The notes: generated from the sequence alone by a model not told the origin. A DNA stretch of 25,198 nucleotides from CAZEER01 sp964586315 (GCA_964586315.1 CAZPHE010000030.1:1-25198), one strand, 5' to 3'; shown: positions 14,242 to 23,187, counted from the first letter of the stretch. Translations and numbers: made by a program.

Positions 14242-15697
14242 AAAAACTATTTTAATTACTCTTACCCTCGTTAGGAGTTTAACAGCTGAAATCAATTGGC
14301 ATGAGACTTATGGTGATTCAATTGGTGCTGACGATGGATGGTCTATAGAGGAAACGACTGATGGAGGTTTTATTCTTGCTGGAATGGCTCAGTACGAAGC
14401 TATATTAATAAAAATAGATAATGAGGGTAATAAAATTTGGAGCGAGATTTACCAAAAGGGTGTTGATGACTGTTTTAAAAGTGTTAAACAAACTTCAGAT
14501 GGTGGATTCATTGCTGCTGGATATTTTTCTGACTCTATCTCATGGGACTATGTTGCCTGGATTATGAAAACTGATGCTTTTGGAACAATTGAATGGGATC
14601 AAAGTTACAGTACAAATAATCGAGGTAATCAGGCTGAAGATGTGATTGAAACCTCGGATGGAGGATTTGTAATAACTGGGAATAGAAATAATAATGGTGA
14701 TAATGCAAAAGCTCTTTTACGAAAATATTCTAATGATGGGACTCTTCTTTGGTCTGAACAATATTCTAGTTCTAATTATAATGAAGGAATTTCATTGATA
14801 GAAACTTCTGATAATAATCTTGTATTTGTAGGTTTCTCTGGAACATCACATGGTGCATATAAACATTTTATGGTAAAAGCAGATGCGGATGGAAATGAAA
14901 TTTGGGAAAAAAGATTTGGCAATAATACTCAACAATCTTTAAATGCAGTCTGTGAAGCTCCTGAAGGTGGTTATGTTGCAACAGGTTATTGTAACAATTA
15001 TGATGACTTGTACATTGTAAAATATGATACTGAAGGCAATCAAGAATGGGAAAAAAGTTATGATGCCTCCGAGTCACATGACTGGGATACAGATCACGGT
15101 AATGATATTATCCCAGCTAACGGAGGTGGGTATTATATATTAGGTTCAACAAGTGTGTATCCTGGGAGTGCTGGTCAAGATGACTTCTGGCTTATAAAAA
15201 CAAATAGTTCTGGAGACACACTATGGACAGAAATTATAGGGGGTGAATGGTGGGATATTGGTCAATCAATTACTGAATTTAATAATGGTGATTTAATTTT
15301 ATTTGGATGGACTTATTCTTATACGACATATCCTGAAAATCAATACGATAATGATTTTTGGCTTGTTCATTATTCACCGTTAGAGATGTCAATCATAGAT
15401 ACAAAATTATTAAATCCTCAAGTTTTTCATTTATACAATGCTTATCCAAATCCATTTAATCCACAGACAACAATCCACTATACCCTAAAAAATAATGCAT
15501 ATATCAAAATAGAGATTTATGATGTTTTTGGGAAAAAGATTAAAACAATAGTTGATGGAATTCAGAAGAGTGGAGACTATAACCACAAATGGAATAGCAA
15601 AAATGATACAGGTAAAAAAATGAGTAATGGCATATATTTTTACACTATTAAATCTAAATTCCATCAAGAAACAAAAAAGTTAGTACTTATAAAATAA
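14228..15697 (+). CDS. Secreted seven-repeat beta-propeller-like protein with C-terminal sorting domain
   Basis: The start is a GTG inside the end of the preceding gene, giving a signal peptide MIIHRKTILITLTLVRSLTA. Seven copies of a 'SI.ETSDGGFI.AG' strand pair occur near residues 45, 91, 144, 195, 246, 299 and 354. Most are linked by 'IK.D..GN..W...Y' strands, a pattern expected for a seven-bladed propeller. From about residue 402 comes the NAYPNPFNPQTTIHYTL domain ending GIYFYTIKSKFHQETKKLVLIK, the FlgD-Ig/type IX-secretion-like sorting domain of FCB bacteria. I expect an exported, surface-attached or released binding protein; the ligand is unknown. The next gene is a paralogue of the same architecture. 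Confidence 0.85.
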   Translation: MIIHRKTILITLTLVRSLTAEINWHETYGDSIGADDGWSIEETTDGGFILAGMAQYEAILIKIDNEGNKIWSEIYQKGVDDCFKSVKQTSDGGFIAAGYFSDSISWDYVAWIMKTDAFGTIEWDQSYSTNNRGNQAEDVIETSDGGFVITGNRNNNGDNAKALLRKYSNDGTLLWSEQYSSSNYNEGISLIETSDNNLVFVGFSGTSHGAYKHFMVKADADGNEIWEKRFGNNTQQSLNAVCEAPEGGYVATGYCNNYDDLYIVKYDTEGNQEWEKSYDASESHDWDTDHGNDIIPANGGGYYILGSTSVYPGSAGQDDFWLIKTNSSGDTLWTEIIGGEWWDIGQSITEFNNGDLILFGWTYSYTTYPENQYDNDFWLVHYSPLEMSIIDTKLLNPQVFHLYNAYPNPFNPQTTIHYTLKNNAYIKIEIYDVFGKKIKTIVDGIQKSGDYNHKWNSKNDTGKKMSNGIYFYTIKSKFHQETKKLVLIK

Positions 15698-15727
15698 AAG
15701 ACCGAATTGCATAATGATTATAATAAA

Positions 15728-17134
15728 ATGATGAGGAATTTTTCTATCTTAATTTTGATTTCAATGGTTCTATCCCAGCCTAACATGGTTCGTTTTACAA
15801 AAGATGTATGGCCTGAGAATTCTTGTGGGGCACTTGGTGCAGTTAAACAAACACAGGATGGTGGTTATATTATTCCAGGATGTAAAAGTGATAGTGCCTT
15901 GTTAATAAAATTAGATATGTATGGCAATACAGAATGGGAAAACACCTACGATTTAATGGATTATTGGGGTAAAAAATCGGTAATCCAAACTAGTGATGGA
16001 GGATATATTTTTGCTGGATGGGTAGGAATAGTAAAAGTTGATTCTTTAGGACAGCAAGAATGGAAAAATCAACAACATCCAAACAGCATGGGTACATATC
16101 CCTATTATGAAGATATTATTGAACATAGTAATGGAAATTATTATGCTGTAGGTGGTCCTGGAAATGGAGGACAAGGATTAATAGTAAAATTCAGTCCTGA
16201 AGGTCAGGTTTTAAAACGTAAATGGCATGGAGGTAATTGTGATAATGACAGATTTAAATCTGTCATTGAATCAGCTGATGGTCGTCTCATTTTAGTAGGG
16301 GCAAAAGTGCACGGGAATTCTGGATACCCATGCTCATTTGAGTGGTATGATGATTTTTGGATTATGAAAGTAGGACTTAATGGAAGCAAAATCTGGGAAA
16401 AAACCTACGGAGGTGACTTTTATGAAGAAGCACATGATATTGTTAAAATTTTATCTGGGGGGTATGCAATTATAGGTGAAAAATGTCCTAGAACACCGAG
16501 CGATTGTTTAAATGCAACTCGTGTGATGTATCTTCAAATTGATGAAAATGGTAATCAAATTTCCAGTGAAATATTTAATAGAAATGGATTTTGTTCTGGA
16601 CATTCTATTACTACAACTCATGATGGTGGTATTGCGTGGGTTGGAGAGCGAGGAAATTACAATACTTGGATGTATCAATGGGATTCCAATAATCAGCCTT
16701 TTGAAGTAACTGGTATATTTGGGCCAGGATATGGTATTGAAAAAACTTTAGATGGAGGTTTTGTAATTAGCACCGGTGGTAGTGTGATTAAAACTGATTC
16801 TGAGTTTAATTACGATGAAAATGTTAATGTTCATACAAATGAATATGTAAACCCTAAAAAATTTCAATTAAATCAAAATTTTCCCAATCCTTTTAATCCT
16901 ATGACAACAATTAATTACACATTACTTGAAGCAATCAATGTTAACATCATTATTTACGATTTGCTGGGGAACAAAATAAATACATTAATCAATGAAATTA
17001 AACCTGCTGGTCGACATTCCATAATTTGGAATTCTAATGACAAAAATGGCCACCCTGCAAGTTCTGGGGTATATTTATACGTTCTAAAATCAGGTAATTT
17101 TGTACAAACAAAAAAAATGGTTCTGATAAGATAA
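15728..17134 (+). CDS. Second secreted seven-repeat propeller-like protein with sorting domain
   Basis: I chose the ATG at 15728 because it gives a clean signal peptide (MMRNFSILILISMVLSQ). An upstream in-frame TTG at 15707 would add HNDYNK before it and has no ribosome-binding site. The protein is 468 residues from 15728. Seven repeats are again visible: AVKQTQDGGYIIPG, SVIQTSDGGYIFAG, DIIEHSNGNYYAVG, SVIESADGRLILVG, DIVKILSGGYAIIG, SITTTHDGGIAWVG and GIEKTLDGGFVIST. The C-terminal about 80 residues (NQNFPNPFNPMTTINYTL to KKMVLIR) are the same sorting domain as in the neighbour. It has more cysteines than its neighbour (for example NSCG, GNCDN, EKCPRTPSDC), suggesting disulfides. The two genes are 30 bases apart and probably arose by duplication. 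Confidence 0.85.
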   Translation: MMRNFSILILISMVLSQPNMVRFTKDVWPENSCGALGAVKQTQDGGYIIPGCKSDSALLIKLDMYGNTEWENTYDLMDYWGKKSVIQTSDGGYIFAGWVGIVKVDSLGQQEWKNQQHPNSMGTYPYYEDIIEHSNGNYYAVGGPGNGGQGLIVKFSPEGQVLKRKWHGGNCDNDRFKSVIESADGRLILVGAKVHGNSGYPCSFEWYDDFWIMKVGLNGSKIWEKTYGGDFYEEAHDIVKILSGGYAIIGEKCPRTPSDCLNATRVMYLQIDENGNQISSEIFNRNGFCSGHSITTTHDGGIAWVGERGNYNTWMYQWDSNNQPFEVTGIFGPGYGIEKTLDGGFVISTGGSVIKTDSEFNYDENVNVHTNEYVNPKKFQLNQNFPNPFNPMTTINYTLLEAINVNIIIYDLLGNKINTLINEIKPAGRHSIIWNSNDKNGHPASSGVYLYVLKSGNFVQTKKMVLIR

Positions 17135-17206
17135 TATATTTAATTAAAATCTTTTCTACTTTACTTTTAGTAAATTAAAATAATATTAAAACCTAAAAGG
17201 TATAAA

Positions 17207-18439
17207 ATGTCATCAAGCACTAACCCAACCTCAGCAGCATATAATCAAGCTGTAGAAAAATTAGGAATGAAACAAAATATCGCTAAAGCATTAGAGATTC
17301 CTGATAGAGAATTAACAGTTGAAGTCCCCTTTCGTAGAGATAATGGTGAAGTAGAAAGCGTCATTGGATACAGGGTTCAACATAATAATACTAGAGGCCC
17401 CTTTAAAGGTGGTATTAGATATCATGAGCATGTTGATATTCAAGAAGTTCGGTCTCTAGCGACTCTTATGACTTGGAAAACTTCTTTATTGGATATACCA
17501 TATGGAGGTGGAAAAGGTGGAATTGGAATTGATCCATCAAAATATAGCAAAACTGAATTAGAGAGAATGTCTAGGAGGTTTTTTCGTGCTATAGATCCAA
17601 TTATTGGGATAAATGTTGATATCCCTGCTCCTGATGTAAATACAAATGCACAAGTAATGAGTTGGTTTATGGATGAATATAGTCAAATACATGGTTATTC
17701 ACCTGCAATAGTCACTGGTAAACCATTAGAATTAGGTGGATCTAAAGGAAGGGAAGCTGCAACTGGTAGAGGTACTGCAATTATTACCCGAGAAACAGCA
17801 GAAAAATGGGGAATTGAATTAAAAAATTCAAAAGTTGTAATCCAAGGTTTTGGTAATGTTGGTTCCTATGCCGCTAAATTTTTGCATGAATATGGATGTA
17901 AGATTATTGCAGTAAGTGATGTCACTGGTGGTTTATACGACCCTGATGGTCTTGATATTCCTACCCTATTTAATTATAATTACAAGAACAAGACTATAGA
18001 TGGCTTTAAACAAGGCAAAAAAATAACAAATGAAGAGTTATTAGCATTGGGATGCGACTTTCTTATTCCCGCTGCTCTGGGAAGTGCAATTAATAATCAA
18101 AATGTAGATTCATTGAATTGTAAAATTATTATTGAGGCAGCAAATGGACCTGTTACTGGAAATGCCGCTAATAAACTCTGGGATAAAAAAATTGGAATTA
18201 TTCCAGATATACTAACAAATGCAGGAGGAGTAACTGTATCCTATTTTGAATGGGTTCAAAACCTACAACAATTCAATTGGGATGAAGAGGATGTTAATGA
18301 CAAACTTGAGAAGAAAATGGTTAAAGCTTTTGAAGAAGTATATGCACTTAAACAAAGTAAGCACGTTCCAATGAGAATTGCTTCTTTTATGGTGGCTATT
18401 GATAGAGTTCACAAAGCATATAATTTGAGAGAAGGATAA
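17207..18439 (+). CDS. gdhA: Glutamate dehydrogenase (Glu/Leu/Phe/Val dehydrogenase family)
   Basis: Interconverts glutamate with 2-oxoglutarate plus ammonia using NAD(P). The 410-residue length fits the hexameric 'short' class. Substrate-site motifs are GPFKGGIRYH (Lys67), MTWKTSLLDIPYGGGKGG (Lys91, and catalytic Lys103) and the acid-base Asp143 in VDIPAPDVNT. The nucleotide-binding fold shows VIQGFGNVGSYAA (GFGNVG, 214-219) followed by AVSDVTGG at the end of the next strand. NANG-type residues ENTNGP appear as EAANGPVTGNA. The start is supported by AAAGG 7-11 bases before the ATG. It stands alone on the plus strand and converges, with only 3 bases between stops, on the transporter gene. Coenzyme choice cannot be decided by eye. 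Confidence 0.95.
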   Translation: MSSSTNPTSAAYNQAVEKLGMKQNIAKALEIPDRELTVEVPFRRDNGEVESVIGYRVQHNNTRGPFKGGIRYHEHVDIQEVRSLATLMTWKTSLLDIPYGGGKGGIGIDPSKYSKTELERMSRRFFRAIDPIIGINVDIPAPDVNTNAQVMSWFMDEYSQIHGYSPAIVTGKPLELGGSKGREAATGRGTAIITRETAEKWGIELKNSKVVIQGFGNVGSYAAKFLHEYGCKIIAVSDVTGGLYDPDGLDIPTLFNYNYKNKTIDGFKQGKKITNEELLALGCDFLIPAALGSAINNQNVDSLNCKIIIEAANGPVTGNAANKLWDKKIGIIPDILTNAGGVTVSYFEWVQNLQQFNWDEEDVNDKLEKKMVKAFEEVYALKQSKHVPMRIASFMVAIDRVHKAYNLREG

Positions 18440-18442
18440 ATT

Positions 18443-19270
18443 TTATAAACGATTTTTTTGAATAATAGCCCTTCCAACTACTCCAAATATTATCATCAAT
18501 CCTCCAATTATTGATGTATGGCTCATATATTCTCCTAAAAATAAAAAAGCCAGTATTGGATTAAATATTGGTTCAATAACTGGGAAAATAATTGCATCTA
18601 ATGCAGTAACATATTTTATTGCAGCACTGAATAATATATATGCTATCCCGAGTTGAACAATACCAAGGAATAAAATTATGAGCCAGGGTTTGGCTTGAAA
18701 AGTTATTCCCTGGTTATAAAAAGGACTACACAAAAATAATGTAATTAAATTGCCTAGAAAAACTGAATCGATAGGTCTACCATCTTTTTGTTTGCGCATA
18801 AATAATGCTAAACCTGCAAAACCAAATCCTGAAAATAATGCAATTATATTTCCCCATAACTGATTTAAAGAAAGATCATCAATAAAAAAACAACCTAAAC
18901 CAATAAGAATAATAATAATAGCTATCCAATCTATTTTTGTAGATTTTTCTCCTAAAAATGAAAAACTAAAAAATGCTACATAAATAGGTGCCGCATATTG
19001 AATTAAAATAACATTCCCTGCTGTAGTCATTTTATTGGCTGAAACAAAACAAATTACCATTAATGAATAACAAAATGCTCCAGACCAAGTATTTTTACCA
19101 AATTTTATATTTTTTGGTCTACTATAAAGATAAATAACAATTGCTGTAAATCCACTTCTCAAACCTGCAATTGCTAATGGTGCCCAGGGTATTAATTTGA
19201 TCAAAAATCCCCCCGTACTCCATAATATACCAGTAAGAATAATTAGCCCTATGGCTTTCTTTCGTTTCAA
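18443..19270 (-). CDS. EamA/DMT-family transporter
   Basis: A 275-residue inner-membrane protein with about ten membrane helices arranged as two EamA halves. Typical features are the N-terminal ILWSTGGFLIK, the mid-protein AAPIYVAFFSFSFLGEK and the second-half FPVIEPIFNPILAFLFLGE ('E.P...........E' motif). These transporters usually export amino acids or metabolites; no substrate can be assigned here. It starts with TTG (19268-19270), with AAGGA about 9 bases upstream, and overlaps the HPP gene by 4 bases (TTGA), so the two are translationally coupled. Confidence 0.9.
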   Translation of the reverse strand: MKRKKAIGLIILTGILWSTGGFLIKLIPWAPLAIAGLRSGFTAIVIYLYSRPKNIKFGKNTWSGAFCYSLMVICFVSANKMTTAGNVILIQYAAPIYVAFFSFSFLGEKSTKIDWIAIIIILIGLGCFFIDDLSLNQLWGNIIALFSGFGFAGLALFMRKQKDGRPIDSVFLGNLITLFLCSPFYNQGITFQAKPWLIILFLGIVQLGIAYILFSAAIKYVTALDAIIFPVIEPIFNPILAFLFLGEYMSHTSIIGGLMIIFGVVGRAIIQKNRL

Positions 19271-19737
19271 ACTAGGTCCTTGAGAAAAGGTTTTAATATA
19301 TAGCTTAAAAATGCAAGAATTAATATGCTAACTATAATTGCTATAGCAGATGAGTTAGAATAGCCCATCAGAGTCATTCCTAAAGAAGTTCCAGCAGCTG
19401 GAGGATGTTCAAAATCCAATACAACCATAAATAAAACGGTAATACCAATAGATAATGCAAACCAGAGAGCTTTAAAAAATAGTAGATCCATAAAAGGAAA
19501 TACTGCAAAGCAAGATCCAATAAAAAAGCCTAAAAAATGTCCACCAATAATACGTTTTCCATTGGCTGAAACATTATTTGGCATTGCAAATACAATGAAA
19601 GCTGTTGCTCCAATACTAGCAATTATAACAGGATTATTTGATAATAAAATAGTGATAACAAAAACTGCAATCGCCGCAAAAGAACTTTGGAGTAAATACT
19701 CTTTCCAATATTTAGGAAATTTTAGATCTATTCTCAA
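19267..19737 (-). CDS. HPP family integral membrane protein
   Basis: A 156-residue protein with about four to five membrane segments and the family signature DFEHPPAAGTSLGM near residues 108-121. ASIGATAFIVFAMP (40-53) and NGKRIIGGHFLGFFIG (59-74) are also standard HPP features. Some HPP proteins have been linked to nitrite transport, but most are uncharacterised. The only plausible start is TTG (19735-19737), as an in-frame stop lies four codons upstream. It starts 27 bases downstream of the terminator hairpin that follows the PuuD-like gene, leaving almost no room for a separate promoter, so expression may depend on read-through or on a promoter overlapping the hairpin. Confidence 0.88.
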   Translation of the reverse strand: MRIDLKFPKYWKEYLLQSSFAAIAVFVITILLSNNPVIIASIGATAFIVFAMPNNVSANGKRIIGGHFLGFFIGSCFAVFPFMDLLFFKALWFALSIGITVLFMVVLDFEHPPAAGTSLGMTLMGYSNSSAIAIIVSILILAFLSYILKPFLKDLV

Positions 19738-19764
19738 AGATAAAAATCAATCCCTGTTAGAATA

Positions 19765-19794
19765 AAAAGCCCCCTGAAAATTCAGAGGGCTTTT
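19765..19794 (-). terminator. Rho-independent terminator after the PuuD-like gene
   Basis: 14-base arms (AAAAGCCCTCTGAA and TTCAGGGGGCTTTT on the minus strand) with a tiny loop, followed by TTATT. The single non-Watson-Crick position is a U-G wobble in minus-strand RNA but a C-A clash in plus-strand RNA. The element is therefore built for the minus-strand transcript ending 24 bases upstream. Confidence 0.88.
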
Positions 19795-19817
19795 ATCAAA
19801 AAATTTAAAGTGCGTAA

Positions 19818-20624
19818 TCAGAAACCTTTTATTGTAGCTGATTTTTTATACAATTGCCATACCACATGCCATCCAAGTGCAACCATAATTAAAAGTACCA
19901 ACCAATTAGTAGAATCTGTAATACCATAATTTCCTCCAGCAAAGGTTGTAGTATGTTGATTAATCATTGTCCAAATCAAAGGTACACTCATATAGGTATT
20001 ATGTTTAGATCTTAAACCTGCTAATGCCATAAGTTCACCCTCTGGAGTATCTCCATTTTTGATAGCAGTAATAATCTTCTGTTGAGCAGGCCAAATTCTG
20101 AACCAAACATTAAATGCCATATTCGTTCCAAATAGAGCACCTAAATGAATATTAAATGCACGATAACTAAAACCGCCATAAAATTTCATAAGATATATAA
20201 TTCCAGCAATTAGTAGGAATGTGACACCTGTCATTATGCGTACATCTTTTATTAATCCACTATTATAAAGATAATCATAAGCAAATACAGCTAAAAATGT
20301 GACTAGAAGCATAATATGAGCAAAAGATGTTACTTCCGTACCATTATCAAACATGTTATTACCAACAGATGTACCCATAGATAATGCACCATCCCAAAAT
20401 ATTACATAAAGTAATACGACACCAGTGATCCAAGTATATGCAGCACCCCAACGGAACCAGTATAAAGTTCTTGGCATTAGCTCTGGAACAACTTTTTGTT
20501 TTGTATCTGAATCCATTGTACCAGCGACATGACCGTTGATCCAATTAAAAAAATACAGCAAGCCTATCCATACGATACCTGCTATGATATGTAGCCATTT
20601 AAAAACAGGATGAATAAATTCCAT
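19818..20624 (-). CDS. PuuD-like membrane protein (urate hydroxylase family) lacking cytochrome c domain
   Basis: A 268-residue inner-membrane protein with about seven to eight helices. It matches the membrane part of PuuD: FKWLHIIAGIVWIGLLYFFNWING at the N-terminus, PRTLYWFRWGAAYTWITG (about 51-68), and FNIHLGALFGTNMAFNVWFRIWPAQQKII (157-185), then LRSKHNTYMSVPLIWTMI. Histidines in several helices could hold haem. Full-length PuuD continues into a soluble cytochrome c domain with CxxCH; here the protein ends after the last helix and has no CxxCH. No other purine-degradation gene is seen, so urate oxidation is not assured. The ATG is preceded by AGAGAGG about 10 bases upstream. It ends at a strong terminator. 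Confidence 0.85.
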   Translation of the reverse strand: MEFIHPVFKWLHIIAGIVWIGLLYFFNWINGHVAGTMDSDTKQKVVPELMPRTLYWFRWGAAYTWITGVVLLYVIFWDGALSMGTSVGNNMFDNGTEVTSFAHIMLLVTFLAVFAYDYLYNSGLIKDVRIMTGVTFLLIAGIIYLMKFYGGFSYRAFNIHLGALFGTNMAFNVWFRIWPAQQKIITAIKNGDTPEGELMALAGLRSKHNTYMSVPLIWTMINQHTTTFAGGNYGITDSTNWLVLLIMVALGWHVVWQLYKKSATIKGF

Positions 20625-20704
20625 GATTATCTTACCTCTCTCTTACGGTTTTAGTTAAACTAAGTACGAAAATTTATGATTTTTCATTATTACTGCAAAT
20701 ACAT

Positions 20705-22282
20705 CTAAACATCTGGATATGGAAAAATATTTTCTAATGATGAAACTTTTCCATATTGGTCTCTATAAACAACGTGACTCCTATTAAACTTTGTATAAGA
20801 ATCAATCCCTCCAGCTGCTGCAAGAGTCTGCAATCCATTGCGTAATGTAATAACATAATTTAACACACGCCATTTTTTTTCATCTACCACTAATGCTTTC
20901 TGGTGATCAGGGTCTGTGGTAGCCACCCCAACTGGACACTTGTTTGTATGACATTTCTGTGCACCAATACAACCAACAGATATCATCATACCACGAGCAA
21001 TATTAACTAAGTCGGCACCTGATGCTAATGCAATTGCAATCTTATCTGGACTAAATAGCTTACCACTTGCAAATAATTTCACCTTTCTCCTTACTCCAAA
21101 CTTTCTTAAAGCATTATCACAATATATTAAACCTGATTTTATAGGGATACCCATGGTGTCTGCCATTTCCTGGTAGGTAGCACCAGAACCTCCTTCACTA
21201 CCATCAACAGTAATGTAATCAGGTCCACGGCCAGTCTCTGACATTAACCGTGCAAGCTTGTCAGCACTATCTGCACCACCCATAACGATTTTAATCCCAA
21301 TTGGTTTACCACCTAAATCTCTCATTTTATCTATAAAATCAAATAAACTTGGAAGATCATGAAACTGATTATGACGATTAGGTGAATCAACTGTTTTCCA
21401 AGGCTGCACTCCACGTATAGCAGCTATCTCTTCATTAATTTTGCTTCCTTCAACATGCCCACCTCTAATTTTTGCCCCTTGAGCTAATTTAATTTCAAAA
21501 GATCGAAGTTGTGGGTTTTCAGCTTTTTCTTTGAATTTTTCCCAACTAAATGTCCCATTTTCATTTCTAACACCAAAAATACCAGACCCAATCTGCATAA
21601 TAACATCACCTCCACCAATAGTATGATAAGGGGCAAGTCCTCCTTCTCCTGTATGTACCCAGGAACCGGTTGCCATTCCAAGACCATAGCTTATGGAACT
21701 AATAGCATTCTCTCCTAATGCACCATAACTCATTGCACTCATTCCAACCGGGCCTCTAATCTTCCAAGGAGTTTTACATTGGGATCCAATAACAATTGCA
21801 TCTTCTTCTGGCAACGTCCATGGGGAAACTTCAACATCTTCAAGATGCTCTTTCCTTGAAAACAAACCTTCAGTACCAACATACCTTCTGGTTCTAATTT
21901 TAGGCCCTAATTCAATTTTCATTTCTTCTTTTTGTTTAGGAAACATAGAATTTTTTAAATACAAACCCGGTTTATCAAAATCTCTCTTTGATCCAAAAGC
22001 AATTACAGTTTTTAAATATTTACCTTGTACAACTATATTTGAAAAATCATTTCTACTAAATGGTCTACCTTCATCATCAGCATCAAATAGATATTGCCTG
22101 AACTCAGGACCTAGCATCTCTAGGAAATACCGAACACGACCAAGTAATGGAAAATTTCTAAGAACAGAATGCTGACTCTGCCTTCTATCATGAATATACC
22201 AAAACAAAAAAAGTATTGGTGGTACTGATATCATTATTAGAATAAGACTGGTTAAAATAATTAAGCCAATATCTTGTAACAT
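20705..22282 (-). CDS. FMN-binding glutamate synthase-type protein, membrane-anchored
   Basis: Resembles the synthase domain of GltB, which makes glutamate from 2-oxoglutarate and ammonia using FMN and an Fe-S cluster. At 525 residues it is the stand-alone form without the glutaminase domain and the C-terminal GXGXG domain. A membrane helix (about 7-30) precedes the barrel. Seen in the barrel: GPVGMSAMSYGALGENAI (177-194), HTGEGGLAPYH (210-220), GAKIRGGHVEGSKI (269-282), the FMN-phosphate strand DYITVDGSEGGSGA (355-368), and the [3Fe-4S] cysteines 438, 444 and 449 in CIGAQKCHTNKC. The start is well supported by AGGAG. It follows the Usp gene by 20 bases. The true electron donor and reaction of such membrane-anchored forms are uncertain. 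Confidence 0.9.
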   Translation of the reverse strand: MLQDIGLIILTSLILIMISVPPILFLFWYIHDRRQSQHSVLRNFPLLGRVRYFLEMLGPEFRQYLFDADDEGRPFSRNDFSNIVVQGKYLKTVIAFGSKRDFDKPGLYLKNSMFPKQKEEMKIELGPKIRTRRYVGTEGLFSRKEHLEDVEVSPWTLPEEDAIVIGSQCKTPWKIRGPVGMSAMSYGALGENAISSISYGLGMATGSWVHTGEGGLAPYHTIGGGDVIMQIGSGIFGVRNENGTFSWEKFKEKAENPQLRSFEIKLAQGAKIRGGHVEGSKINEEIAAIRGVQPWKTVDSPNRHNQFHDLPSLFDFIDKMRDLGGKPIGIKIVMGGADSADKLARLMSETGRGPDYITVDGSEGGSGATYQEMADTMGIPIKSGLIYCDNALRKFGVRRKVKLFASGKLFSPDKIAIALASGADLVNIARGMMISVGCIGAQKCHTNKCPVGVATTDPDHQKALVVDEKKWRVLNYVITLRNGLQTLAAAGGIDSYTKFNRSHVVYRDQYGKVSSLENIFPYPDV

Positions 22283-22302
22283 ATAGTACTCCTAGTTATA
22301 TA

Positions 22303-23187
22303 TCACTTAACAATTAAAACTGGGCATTCACAGATTTCCATAACACTCAGAGGTTTACTACCCATAAAAAATTTTGTTATGGGTGACTGTGTAGATGCGC
22401 CCATAATAATAATATGATTATCACCTGCTGTATTAACAATTGTTTTTACAAGTTCACCTGTTTTAAAAACTGTTTCAGCTTTCACACCGCTTCTCCTCAT
22501 CATTTTTGATGCACGAGCAGAGGCATTTTTATAACCTTCCCCAAAATGTTGATCTTTACTGATCGTTACCAAATCAACATCTATATTAAATGCTTGTGCG
22601 ACGCGTACGCCATATTTAACTGCTTTGGCAGTTCCGGGTGAATCATCTACAGCCAAGAGTATCCTATAATTCTGATCTGGATTGAAATTATTCACAATGA
22701 AAATAGAACTATCAATATACTGAATTAAATCATGAGCCATGCTACGCTTGCCACTACCTCCAATTATAGTAACATCATAATCATATGAATACACTTCATC
22801 TCTTAATTCTTCTATAATATCCCCATTTCTCAAAATTAAACTTAAATTTTTTACGACTGATCCTTTCAAGAAAACTTCAGCTCGTCTTGATCCATTTTCA
22901 AACAATAAATTTTTTGGGAAACCAGATTCAATGGTTTGGAGCTCAATAAACTTGTTTTTTGCAAGATAATCATATGCCCATTCTAATACATCAACACCTG
23001 GTCGATCTATATCCCAAGACTTCATAAGTTCATTTGCAAGATCTATATCTTTGGTACTTAATTCCCTGATTTTTTGTCCTACATCAACTATAGTGGTAGA
23101 TGCTTTTAAAGAACGTGCAATATTCATGCCTACATCTAATGTAGGTCCTGAATAATCTTTACTGCTTATTGCAATTAATATTTTCAT
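22303..23187 (-). CDS. Two-domain universal stress protein
   Basis: UspA-type proteins bind ATP or other nucleotides and modulate stress or transporter activity. I set the start at the ATG 23185-23187 (MKILIAISSKDY), which overlaps the SLC13 stop by 4 bases (ATGA). The open frame extends 23 residues further upstream, but that extension would lie wholly inside the transporter gene. The 294-residue protein has two Usp folds: residues 1 to about 150, ending YDVTIIGGSGKRS, and a second starting NYRILLAVDDSPGTAKAV and ending HIIIMGASTQSPITKFFMGSKPLSVMEICECPVLIVK. The second domain has the better nucleotide-loop pattern. Coupling to an SLC13 permease suggests it regulates or senses for that transporter. 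Confidence 0.88.
   Translation of the reverse strand: MKILIAISSKDYSGPTLDVGMNIARSLKASTTIVDVGQKIRELSTKDIDLANELMKSWDIDRPGVDVLEWAYDYLAKNKFIELQTIESGFPKNLLFENGSRRAEVFLKGSVVKNLSLILRNGDIIEELRDEVYSYDYDVTIIGGSGKRSMAHDLIQYIDSSIFIVNNFNPDQNYRILLAVDDSPGTAKAVKYGVRVAQAFNIDVDLVTISKDQHFGEGYKNASARASKMMRRSGVKAETVFKTGELVKTIVNTAGDNHIIIMGASTQSPITKFFMGSKPLSVMEICECPVLIVK

Noticed and set aside
15707..15727. TTG start upstream of the second propeller protein
   Set aside because: It adds a polar stretch before a clean signal peptide and has no ribosome-binding site; the ATG at 15728 is better.
17160..17174. Small TTTACT/AGTAAA hairpin before glutamate dehydrogenase
   Set aside because: A 6-bp A/T-rich stem with no proper U-tract; too weak to call a terminator or operator.
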